A stretch of 41,587 nucleotides of DNA from an uncultured SAR324 cluster bacterium. Its GTDB lineage: Bacteria > SAR324 > NAC60-12. The stretch spans positions 1 to 41,587 of the forward strand of contig CABXOR010000009.1 of the NCBI GenBank assembly GCA_902513935.1, given 5' to 3'. Every line of letters starts with the position of its first letter. Position 1 is the stretch's first letter. Made by a program: the position numbers and the translations under genes. This document shows, piece after piece, positions 7,597 to 15,056 of the stretch. The notes beneath the pieces were generated by a model. It searched no databases, had not been told where the DNA came from, and saw only the letters and a program-made list of their open reading frames with translations.

Positions 7597-8291
7597 CTAG
7601 GAAGTGAAAATTGCACCTTTACTCAATGCCCCCTCACCAGAGAGACTACACGCAACTAGTGCAAAACCTCCTACCGCAGAGATTTGTTTTGATAGGTAAT
7701 CAAGTTTCTGTCCTATATCAGTAGATCTTTCAACCCTGTTTCCATAACCAACCACTCTTTTTTTTTGGCCCTATTGCAGACATTCTTGCAACATTTGAAG
7801 TCATACCTTCATCAAGTTCTTCATTCAGCTCTACATTACTAAAGTCTTTAGGTACTTTCCTTTGAGGACTGGATTCCCAACTTAGCACCATATGCCCATA
7901 TCTTCCTGAACTCACTCCTGCAACAGTTTTCATAATGAATAACAGTTGATGGATGAAGTGACCCCTCCTTTTCAAAGGTTGCACGAACACCCTGTAACCA
8001 CTTCAGGACACTTTTGGCAGTAGAAACATCTTCTTTATTACGTTTCTTATCATTCTTGATTACAGTTACACCTTCTATTGATTTGTCTATAGGGTCATCA
8101 ATGTCCTGTGGTGATGTGTCTTTTCTAGTACCTGTTCTTGAAACTCTTTATATGTTTTCTTCATATATGTATTGGAACCTGAAATCTTGACCTAATTATC
8201 CTTTGAATATCCAATTGATTCCTATTGTTCCTTTCGTATCATTCACTTTGAGAATGATGGACACTTCATGTCTAACTCTTTTTGAATCCAT
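7597..8291 (-). pseudogene. Frameshifted remnant of an unknown gene
   Basis: Coding-like sequence runs on the minus strand through several frames: MDSKRVRHEVSIILKVNDTK from 8291, then SGSNTYMKKTYKEFQEQ, then DPIDKSIEGVTVIKNDKKRN and KSVLKWLQGVRATFEKEG, then RYGHMVLSWES to NVARMSAIGPKK, then KRVVGYGNRVERSTDIGQ and on to IFTS and TAG at 7597-7599. At least three frame changes and one stop are needed. One sits at a run of nine A on the coding strand (7758-7766), where eight A would restore the frame. I do not recognise the protein (~230 residues if repaired). It may be truly broken or partly affected by sequencing errors in homopolymers. Confidence 0.6.
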
Positions 8292-8659
8292 TTTATTTAC
8301 CCCATTTTTTTTTAAAACTATACATAGTTTATTTATAATTTTTGTGTTTTTAAGAAATAAAAATGGTGTATTTTTTAATAAGTTTTTGAAATTTCTAGGT
8401 TATTTGTATATTTGATTTTCTTTCCTGGAACTGGAACTTTTGATGTTTAACTTAAATCCTGATAAGACAAGTGTTTTTCAAATGATCGGGGATAATCTAG
8501 ATATTAATTTTTAATCAGATTTAAATAAGGGAGGAATAACCAGATAGACAAATATCCAAGACATTTGCAGTCCTGAATATTTATTATCTGATTTACATAA
8601 GGACTCACTTTATGTAACATTATACTCATTCTTATTGGATATTTGGAAACGTAGAAAAC
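8292..8659. other. AT-rich intergenic stretch
   Basis: Very AT-rich with long T runs. Short frames such as the one at 8203-8415 have biased Phe/Ile/Leu composition and no ribosome site. I see no RNA gene or repeat. Confidence 0.5.
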
Positions 8660-9295
8660 ATGACATACTTAACTGTAGAGACTATCCCTACAAGGAATTG
8701 GAAACAAAATTTAGATATCAGAGATATCAGTATTCTACATAGGGATAAATCAAGAACGAAAAACCATTATGTTGCAAATAGGAGGATTCATTATCTTTGG
8801 TTTCACTACTTGAAGTTGTGTATGAATTTGGAACAAATTGGTTATCGTGTTCAGAAGAAGAAGAAGAAAGGAAACCACCAACCTTCTATAATTGAAAAGG
8901 AAATTAAAGTTAAAGTCAATAAAGACATATACAAAGATTGGTCTTTAAACACCCTACATAAGATGAAATTTCATAATTGGTACAAAGATCAAAAACATTT
9001 CATTTTGTTCTATGAAGGGGGTTTTGAGGTAAAGGGTAGACAACAATACAAACATTTGGTAAGGAAATTTAATGTTTTCATTGAGTATCAAAATGGGATG
9101 GAAAGTTTTGAACATAACAGAGGGGATATGACTAAAATAATGAAAGTCTCAGAAAATATTCTGGAGTTGTACCAAAAGGAAAGATATGACAAAGAAAAGT
9201 TCGATTCTAGACAATATGATAGTTTTGTGCGATCAGATGTTAAGAATTGTGAAAATATAATCCTTGCAGTTTGTGAGGGGAGGTTCCCAAAGTAA
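8660..9295 (+). CDS. Basic protein of unknown function
   Basis: 211 residues, rich in Lys, Tyr and His, with a run of five Lys near residue 66 (KKKKKG). No signal peptide or membrane segment is seen, so it is probably cytoplasmic. Visible features are an N-terminal segment RDKSRTKNHYVANRRIHYLW, a central FHNWYKDQKHF, and a C-terminal YQKERYDKEKFDSRQYDSFV. The composition suggests nucleic-acid binding, but I recognise no family. The ATG has no clear ribosome site. Its isolation between a pseudogene and element C suggests island or phage-derived content. Confidence 0.5.
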   Translation: MTYLTVETIPTRNWKQNLDIRDISILHRDKSRTKNHYVANRRIHYLWFHYLKLCMNLEQIGYRVQKKKKKGNHQPSIIEKEIKVKVNKDIYKDWSLNTLHKMKFHNWYKDQKHFILFYEGGFEVKGRQQYKHLVRKFNVFIEYQNGMESFEHNRGDMTKIMKVSENILELYQKERYDKEKFDSRQYDSFVRSDVKNCENIILAVCEGRFPK

Positions 9296-9453
9296 TTCTA
9301 TTCTTCTCTGGTTCTCCTCCAAACTCTATTTCTCAAACCATCATTCCTTTTGTTACTCTAGTTAATTTTCTTTTCCCTTAAAACATTACATACCTACTTA
9401 TAAAGAAAGACTATAGAAAACGGGAATCTTTAATGTCCCTATCTTTGGATATT

Positions 9454-9657
9454 TCACTCCCACACCTTTTCCAATACGCACGAAGGACAAGTTCCATTCA
9501 CTACCTCACAACCAGAAATTCTATTACAAACTTCCCTTTCAACTAATACTCGTTTAGGTGGTTCAATCACTTGGGCTGTATTGTGTGAATGATATTGTTT
9601 GATGATTGGGGATTGATTGGATTGGATGAAATAAAAGATTGCAACAATCATCAACAT
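9454..9657 (-). CDS. Possible small membrane-anchored Cys-rich protein
   Basis: 67 residues from ATG 9657 (TTG 9669 is an alternative). One N-terminal hydrophobic segment, MLMIVAIFYFI, is followed by a soluble tail with four Cys (VCN, GCEV, TCPSC). The CPSC pair recalls thiol-active or metal-binding tails. The ribosome site is weak and the frame short, so it may not be real. Confidence 0.35.
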   Translation of the reverse strand: MLMIVAIFYFIQSNQSPIIKQYHSHNTAQVIEPPKRVLVEREVCNRISGCEVVNGTCPSCVLEKVWE

Positions 9658-9760
9658 AAATGAACCCAAATACCAGAACCCCTAGAGTAAGAGTAAATCT
9701 AACAATTTTCTCTCCTAAACCACCTCTCTCCCAGTCAATTTAATTTTTTACGTAGTCTAA

Positions 9761-9828
9761 AAAAGAAACTCAAGGGGGGTAAAATCCGTTAGCGCTATAT
9801 ATAAAAGGCTCTCAGAATTTTTCTAAAG
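9761..9828. repeat. Left end of element C, copy 2
   Basis: Near-identical to 2463-2530. Just upstream (9735-9751) is a 17-base stretch, TCAATTTAATTTTTTAC, that also occurs at 1652-1668. The long part of the element starts about 30 bases further on, with no gene between. Confidence 0.8.
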
Positions 9829-9857
9829 ATTATTATGGGGCCCACTAAGGGGAACGG

Positions 9858-10505
9858 TTAGTATACATTATTATACGTAAGTATTATCTATACATTTGTA
9901 TTGAATACCATCATCTAATAAATCTTACTAAGTCATGTCTACAGAAGAGACTTTAGTCATTTCTAGAGATACATTTGTTCTATCAAATGTATACTCTTTA
10001 CACATGAGTCTTACTAATCCCTAAGACATATCTAGGAACACTTGTTCTAACTCTAGTTTATATTTCTTTACTCCGTAAATGTCCATATATTATTTGAAAT
10101 AAAAAGTATTGAAAAAACAGATACATAATAGATTGGTACTAAAGAAAAAACTCAATCAAAAATGTCCTTAAATTAAAGCAGAAGATTTTCCTTTTTTCAG
10201 TATTTATTACAGAGTGTCTCTGACTAGAATAAGATCTTATTTAGAATGGCATATAAAGCACATATTTCGTCATTTAAAGGACACTAAAGGCAAGAATATG
10301 TATTAAATAATATTACAGTCAACAGTACTCTAGCGTCATTAACAGAGATATTTTATAACTAAGAAAAAGAAGGATTGACATATTTTTCATGGAGCTCATT
10401 TCGGTAGGTTATGAGAATACAAAATACCTCATCAATCTGTTTGTTTTACAAGAAAGTGGGATTTTACTTGGAGGTGTGTCTGACTGTTAAGAATTAGTGG
10501 GGGCT
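9858..10505. repeat. Element C, long non-coding part, copy 2
   Basis: About 650 bases aligning with 3375-4015. Long blocks are identical, for example CTCCGTAAATGTCCATATAT and AAAAATGTCCTTAAATTAAA. Flanks and internal stretches diverge (for example AGAATGTT against ACATATTT). No ORF is conserved between the copies. The right end again merges into module A (10435-10530), including CTGTTAAG...TACTCACAG. This copy has no passenger gene. Confidence 0.75.
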
Positions 10506-10657
10506 ACTCACAGAGGATGATGAGATGGTTTTAGACAGAGGTTTTTTCAAGACCTTCCAGAAAGCCACCCCAGCCCCCTACCATACCCAAAATGGTGCAA
10601 GCATTGTGATTATGGACCGAATGACAAAATCGCTGTAAAATGGATTTTTAAAATATT

Positions 10658-11485
10658 TTACTTTTCTCTTTTATCATTTATAACTGTAATCCGATGCATA
10701 TGTCTAAAATTTGGCAAGTAGTCACAAATAGCATAATGCTGAGTTATTCGATTATCCCAAATAGCTACAGAATTATTTTGCCAGTAGAATCTAACTTGAA
10801 ATTCAGGTTTAGTCATATGTTTAAATAAGAATTGCAGTATATGGTCACTTGCCCCTTGACTTTCATTTACGATATTGCGAGTAAAGGATTGATTTACATT
10901 TAAGTATTTCAGACCTGAAATAGGATGTGTCTCAATCACTTTGTGAACTGCAGAGCCAACTTTTTTTAACGCACTATTTACCGAATCAACTCCACCTTCT
11001 CTATAAAAGTCATTCCTAAATGTACCCATATCATGGATTGCCTCTAATCCTTCTAAGTCCTCTTTCCAGCCATCTGGAAGGGTTTCATAGGCAGCACTCA
11101 TGCTTGCCCAAAGTGTATCGCCACCAACTTTAGGAACATTGACACCATGCAGAATACTCGCAAAAGGAGGGTTAGATTTAAAAGTAAAATCTTTATGCCA
11201 ATCATTTGTATCTGGCTTACTGTTTGCGTCATTCTTTAATAAAACTATACTTTGAAAGCCTTCTACATGAGGGTAGACAGGGTGACCGGGATCTATATCA
11301 CCAAAACTATTTGCTAATTTGAGATGAGATTCAGGTGTAAGATTTTGTTCTCTAAAAAAAACAACTTGATACTTAATGAGTGCATTGTATATTTTTCCAA
11401 CAGTATCACTATTTAAATCTTTGTTTAGAGAGACTCCTGAAATCTTTGCACCAATCGCAGGTGTAATTGCTTCAACTTTGAACAT
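10658..11485 (-). CDS. TauD/TfdA-family Fe(II)/2-oxoglutarate dioxygenase
   Basis: 275 residues from ATG 11485; the longer TTG frame from 11524 overlaps the promoter. The protein oxidises an organic acid or amine substrate with 2-oxoglutarate and O2. The iron ligands His97 and Asp99 (WHKDFTF) and the distal His250 (WDNRITQH) are present, followed by Arg261 in the NFRHMHRITV strand that binds 2-oxoglutarate. The length is normal for TauD. Substrate is not predictable (taurine, 2,4-D-like and others are possible). The promoter is a module-A copy 40 bases upstream, the same one used by the repeat-protein genes. The ribosome site is weak. Confidence 0.9.
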   Translation of the reverse strand: MFKVEAITPAIGAKISGVSLNKDLNSDTVGKIYNALIKYQVVFFREQNLTPESHLKLANSFGDIDPGHPVYPHVEGFQSIVLLKNDANSKPDTNDWHKDFTFKSNPPFASILHGVNVPKVGGDTLWASMSAAYETLPDGWKEDLEGLEAIHDMGTFRNDFYREGGVDSVNSALKKVGSAVHKVIETHPISGLKYLNVNQSFTRNIVNESQGASDHILQFLFKHMTKPEFQVRFYWQNNSVAIWDNRITQHYAICDYLPNFRHMHRITVINDKREK

Positions 11486-11514
11486 TGTCTGGCCATCTAA
11501 CTGTTGGTTTTTCG

Positions 11515-11605
11515 GAGAAAACAATATATAACATCAATCGTTTTGTTTTACAAAAATCTGGGATTTTACATGGAGGGTGTCTGACATGTGAAGGATTAGT
11601 GGGGC
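11515..11605. repeat. Module-A repeat upstream of the dioxygenase
   Basis: Inverted copy: GGAGAAAACAATATATAACA next to the gene, then TTTTGTTTTACAAAAATCTG and GGAGGGTGTCTGACATGTGA, then AGGATTAGTGGGG. The end matches the other copies and is followed within 20 bases by the direct repeat at 11623. Confidence 0.8.
11525..11553 (-). promoter_or_regulatory. Sigma70-like promoter of the TauD-family gene
   Basis: On the minus strand TTGTAA (11553-11548), 17 bases, TATATA (11530-11525), identical in layout to the other module-A promoters. Confidence 0.7.
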
Positions 11606-11622
11606 CATCTAACGAAGAATCT

Positions 11623-11659
11623 AGGCATAAATACGACTAACTACTATATGTATAAATGG
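11623..11659 (+). repeat. Direct repeat left of the AI-2E gene
   Basis: AGGCATAAATACGACTAACT plus 17 more bases, matching 12966-13002 with about four mismatches in 37. The pair brackets one gene of different base composition, as attachment sites or element ends would. Confidence 0.75.
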
Positions 11660-11714
11660 ATGTGACTTTCATACAAAGCTATTCATGGTGGCTTTTTTTG
11701 AACCACAGGTTCTT

Positions 11715-12842
11715 CTATTCCTTGGTCTCCGAGGGTTCCCCCGCCGGTTCGAATTTCCATAGATAGCGGCGATAGTAGGTCAGGCCAAGACAGGTGAGTG
11801 GCAGGGCCAGAATGAGACCGAGAAAGCCAAGCAGCTTGCCCCAGACCGAAATGGACAACAAGATGATGGACGGAGAAAGCCCCATGGCTTTGCCCTGGAA
11901 ACGTGACACCAGCACGGTTTCCTGAATGAGTTGCACCACGCCGAAAACGAGCAGGACAAGACTCAGTGCCCAGAGCAAGTTGTCGCCCTGCTCCAGCGCC
12001 TTCAGCCCAGCCAGAAGTAGGCATGGGATGGTGCCCACGATCTGAAGATAGGGGACCATATTCAGCAGGCCGATTAATATACCCATGAGAATGGCAAGCG
12101 GCAGGCCGATGATGGAAAAGCCGATCGCGAAGAGCACAGCCACACAACTGGCCAACAGTGCCTGTGAACGGAAATAACGGTTGGTCGCCAGAATGAATTC
12201 CTCCACGAATCCCGACACGTCATCACGTATGCTAGGCGGAAGGTAGTCACGCCAGCGTGTTGCCATGTTATGGTAATCGATGAGCAGAAAGACCACATAG
12301 AGCATGATGACTAGAAGGCCGGTGATGAACGTGAGCATATTGGCCGCTCCCGAAAGCACGCCCCAGACGCCAGGCAAGAGCTTTTTTGCCGTGTCCTTGG
12401 CCATCTGCAACGCCCCGTCACTGGTCAGGTATCGTTTGACATCATCACGTTTGAGAATCTCATTCACCTCTTCCCATACATTTTCGGGCAGATACTCTTT
12501 GGCAGCTTGTGCCAGATCGGTATTGGTGGCCATTTTGGATACGGTGCGGCCCATGTCGGCCAGTTCATTGCCGACCAATGGGACCATGAGCCAGACAACG
12601 AGAGAGACAGCCAGTGTAATGGAGACCAGCGTAAAGAGTGCGGCTAGAACGCGCTGCTTGATGACATGCTGAACTCGATTGGTTACCGGGTCGAGGAAGT
12701 AGGCCACCACCAGTCCGGTGACAAACGGCAGGAGAACGTCAGAGAGGTAATCCAGAAGGAGCACAAGGCCCCAGGCGAGCCCGGCAAATAGAGACAGTTG
12801 CACCACTCGGTCAAGAGTGAAGGAGCGATCGTTCGGAATCAT
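11715..12842 (-). CDS. AI-2E family permease (PerM-like)
   Basis: 375 residues, an inner-membrane protein of the AI-2E/PerM transporter family, with about eight hydrophobic segments. N-terminal helices (LFAGLAWGLVLLLDYLSDVL and PFVTGLVVAYFLDPVTNRV) carry the typical LDP motif. A large soluble loop (~90-160) follows, then helices around FITGLLVIMLYVVFLLIDY. The C-terminal block GLPLAILMGILIGLLNMVPY and IIL...GKLLGFLGLILALP is family-typical. AGAGGA precedes the ATG. Family members are proposed to export signals, ions or other solutes; substrate is unknown here. The gene is visibly GC-rich against AT-rich flanks and is bracketed by 37-base direct repeats, so recent transfer is likely. Confidence 0.9.
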   Translation of the reverse strand: MIPNDRSFTLDRVVQLSLFAGLAWGLVLLLDYLSDVLLPFVTGLVVAYFLDPVTNRVQHVIKQRVLAALFTLVSITLAVSLVVWLMVPLVGNELADMGRTVSKMATNTDLAQAAKEYLPENVWEEVNEILKRDDVKRYLTSDGALQMAKDTAKKLLPGVWGVLSGAANMLTFITGLLVIMLYVVFLLIDYHNMATRWRDYLPPSIRDDVSGFVEEFILATNRYFRSQALLASCVAVLFAIGFSIIGLPLAILMGILIGLLNMVPYLQIVGTIPCLLLAGLKALEQGDNLLWALSLVLLVFGVVQLIQETVLVSRFQGKAMGLSPSIILLSISVWGKLLGFLGLILALPLTCLGLTYYRRYLWKFEPAGEPSETKE

Positions 12843-12965
12843 GATTCCTCTTTTGGTCTATAAATTATGTAGTGGGTGAAGTTGGAATTCTTATATGCAA
12901 TATTTATGTAATTTATACCTCCAACCCGCCGGTTTGTAAAGATGCTAACTCCTGAAAGGCCATTC

Positions 12966-13002
12966 AGGCATAAATGCGACTAACTACTTTATGTATTGAT
13001 GT
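12966..13002 (+). repeat. Direct repeat right of the AI-2E gene
   Basis: AGGCATAAATGCGACTAACT and the following 17 bases, the partner of 11623-11659 in the same orientation. Both copies have GGCCAT a few bases upstream. Confidence 0.75.
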
Positions 13003-13028
13003 GGGGGGCCTGTGTGCTCCCCCCCCCC

Positions 13029-13234
13029 TCACTCATCATGTTCAGCCATCTTCTGCACCTCAATTAAGTAGGTGTACAGCACCTCATCAGTAACCTGACT
13101 AACAGTCATGCCGGTATGCTCAGAGATGGCCACAAGGGTGTGCGTTATTTCGGGTTGGATATGTTTTGTTTGAGAGTACGAGGAGTTTCTTGTAACAGAC
13201 CTGTCACATTCAAGGAAACACTATTTTTTCCCAT
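13029..13234 (-). pseudogene. Frameshifted small ribbon-helix-helix-like gene
   Basis: From ATG 13234 one frame reads MGKNSVSLNVTGLLQET and stops after about 29 codons. Another frame then continues PEITHTLVAISEHTGMTVSQ and VTDEVLYTYLIEVQKM to TGA at 13029-13031. Joined by one frame change they give ~68 residues with a beta strand followed by two helices, the layout of Arc/CopG-type DNA-binding proteins. It sits just outside the right direct repeat and has the higher GC of the AI-2E cargo. It may be a dead regulator or antitoxin-like gene, or a sequencing artefact. Confidence 0.5.
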
Positions 13235-13344
13235 ACGGTGCACGCCTAACCCCTAACTCTCAAATAGGCTCATATTAATCACACTTTGATGATGATATTT
13301 CGTGTCTCAGAAAACCAAATAATCAACAAATTGTGATTTGTGTG

Positions 13345-13464
13345 ATGGAAAAAGAACCTCATATGAGTTTGATAAACGTACTCAATTCTGGTAATACTTA
13401 CTACTTCAGAAGAGAAATCCCAACTGACTTAATAGAACATTTTAGAATTAAGTGTGACATATGA
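13345..13464 (+). pseudogene. N-terminal fragment of a tyrosine recombinase
   Basis: Thirty-nine codons ending TGA 13462-13464. The segment GNTYYFRREIPTDLIEHF is like the start of phage-type integrases (the 'YYFRR.IP.DL...F' N-terminal domain). The rest of the protein, including the catalytic R-H-R-Y region, is absent: the next sequence is a lipoprotein gene overlapping its stop. It marks a former mobile element beside the direct repeats at 11623 and 12966. Confidence 0.6.
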
Positions 13465-13931
13465 AAAATATTCTATTAGTACTTATTAGTTTTGTAATCA
13501 TTGCTTGTTATACTGTATCTCCTGTTACAAATAAAGTTGACCTAACTTCTGTAGAGTTTAAAAATACTAGAGATTTTAAGGAAGAAAAAGCATGTGAGAT
13601 CTATTTTCTTTGTGCCTCCGAATGCATTTCTGCTTGCCCGTGCAAACAGAGATTTATGGAGTCTTTTCGGAAATGCACTAATAATTAAAGCAATTCAAGA
13701 AAATAACATTAAAAAGTTCTATGCAGTTGATGTATATTCTCATCTAACTACTTTTTTGTTCAGAAAAGATGTGTCTTAGTTTATGGTGAAGAGATGGCTC
13801 CTCTTGAAAAGCAAGAGAGAAAGAAAAAGAAGAATAATAAAAGAATCAAGAAGAAAATAGGTCCATTTTGGGATAAAAAGAAAAACGATGACAAACCGTG
13901 GTACTCGGACTTTTTGATTTGGGGAAATTGA
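13461..13931 (+). pseudogene. TRL-like lipoprotein gene with two compensating frameshifts
   Basis: The first frame gives a lipoprotein signal (MKNILLVLISFVIIAC) and YTVSPVTNKVDLTSVEF, typical of small TRL-like lipoproteins. A second frame (about 13640-13765) continues LWSLFGNALIIKAIQENNIK and KFYAVDVYSH. Reading then returns to the first frame with RCVLVYGEEMAP and a long Lys-rich tail, ending at TGA 13929-13931. The pieces fall in the order of the TRL family (conserved start, LFG.A.II.A, VDVY, C.V.YGE). Either a pair of real indels or sequence errors explains the break. The repaired protein would be ~155 residues. Confidence 0.55.
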
Positions 13932-14334
13932 TTACCCCCATATATGCCATTGGGAAATGACAATAATTAAGTAAATTCTACGGCTCAATATGTTTTATAG
14001 ATATTTAATTTCGTTTATAGTGTGTTTGATAATTTTGTTTTTTGTTAAGTACTTTATTTTAGTTTAATTTCTTGTATCGTTTTATTTCTACTAATTTTAT
14101 GGATGGTGAGGTATCTGTTGATTTTGAGTGATTAATATGAATTGGAGACTTGTTCTATTAATTATTTTTCTTGAGGGGATATATTATTTCACTAATAGAT
14201 TGTTATTTAATAGAACATTTAAAGGAATCAAATTTTGGGAATGGATAATTGTAATTATGGTAATTCCTTTAATATTTGGTTATCTTAGGGTTCTAAATCT
14301 CTGTAAAAAAAGTCTCTATAAAAATGTATATTCG
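13932..14334. other. Intergenic stretch with doubtful small hydrophobic frames
   Basis: Very AT-rich. Two short frames encode membrane-like peptides: 13990-14067 (25 codons) and one starting at ATG 14137 (MNWRLVLLIIFLEGIYYFTN and on). The second runs into the opposite-strand gene at 14335. Neither has a convincing ribosome site, so I leave them uncalled. Confidence 0.4.
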
Positions 14335-14640
14335 CTACTTATCATTCGCATCTACACAAACCCAACCATACTTTTTTTGAAGAGTTTCCTCAACAAAGTC
14401 AAAACCTTTATTGTCGCAGTAATTTGTTGAGTTTTTAGCTCTCCATAGGACCTTGCTAGTTTTATTACCTGTCTCATCGGCCTTAATATAGGTCACATGG
14501 CAACCTGGATACTGATGGGTAATCATAACCTGCCTAACAAGACTGGTATCTTTATGGGTGCAGTTATAAAGGGAGGAGACCACTTCCTCTGCATATAGAG
14601 GAGTAGAAAAAAGAAGCCCAAAGGCAATTAACATCTTCAT
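14335..14640 (-). CDS. Small secreted Cys-containing protein, unknown function
   Basis: 101 residues with a signal peptide (MKMLIAFGLLFSTPLYAEE) and AGGA placed 8 bases before the ATG. The mature part has four Cys (YNC, PGC, NYC, WVC), suggesting two disulfides in the periplasm or outside. Other motifs are THQYPGCHVTYIKADETGN and KVLWRAKNSTNYCD. It is probably a small secreted single-domain protein. The family is unknown to me. Its codon usage fits the AT-rich background. Confidence 0.7.
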   Translation of the reverse strand: MKMLIAFGLLFSTPLYAEEVVSSLYNCTHKDTSLVRQVMITHQYPGCHVTYIKADETGNKTSKVLWRAKNSTNYCDNKGFDFVEETLQKKYGWVCVDANDK

Positions 14641-15056
14641 TAGTTTATCCTATATAGTTATTGCTTTTTTATCGTGATTAACGCTGAATGTTTGCACATT
14701 CAAAACTTGAAAACACATGTTATCAAAAAAAACGAGAAATGACAAAGAAAAAAACCTTTGGATGTCTCAGTTGGTGGATTATATAATAATAGGGGATTTG
14801 ACTTGGCAATTCTTTAATTAAATTGATTGAGACTCCCAGATTGCTAGGGAAGGGTGAAGTGGACCCCATAAAAATGTATTTTCCGAAAACTAATTTATTT
14901 TGATTCCAAGACAACAAAACTTTTTCCTTGACTCGAATTCGAATGTTTGTGGAATTAGGCATGTAATTAGAGTTAGGGTAGTATTATAAAATGCTGTTGC
15001 TAGGATCAAATGCCCATTCTTCAGGGTCATTAAGATCTTTAAACGTACCTAAAGAA
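14641..15056. other. Intergenic stretch with one doubtful frame
   Basis: A 79-codon minus-strand frame (14723-14962, MPNSTNIRIRVKEKVLLSWN) has no ribosome site or recognised motif. The part next to the pentapeptide gene (14984-15056, minus) reads like coding sequence, GTFKDLNDPEEWAFDPSNSI. It may be the lost C-terminus of that gene after a frameshift. Confidence 0.4.

Noticed and set aside
7477..7659. 60-codon frame after the large MORN gene
   Set aside because: It overlaps the MORN stop, contains the decayed module-A repeat and has Thr/Pro-rich text with no ribosome site.
10511..10657. Possible insertion-sequence remnant between element C and the TauD gene
   Set aside because: Translations such as WCKHCDYGPNDKIAVKW look suggestive, but no start, ends or family could be recognised.
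13781..13963. Phe/Leu/Ser-rich minus-strand frame
   Set aside because: It is the antisense of the Lys-rich tail of the TRL-like gene.
14137..14430. Hydrophobic frame starting MNWRLVLLIIF
   Set aside because: It runs ~95 bases into the opposite-strand secreted-protein gene and lacks a ribosome site; the first part may be a small membrane peptide but I cannot support it.
14723..14962. 79-codon minus-strand frame
   Set aside because: No ribosome site, no motif, and an odd composition near its end; treated as chance.
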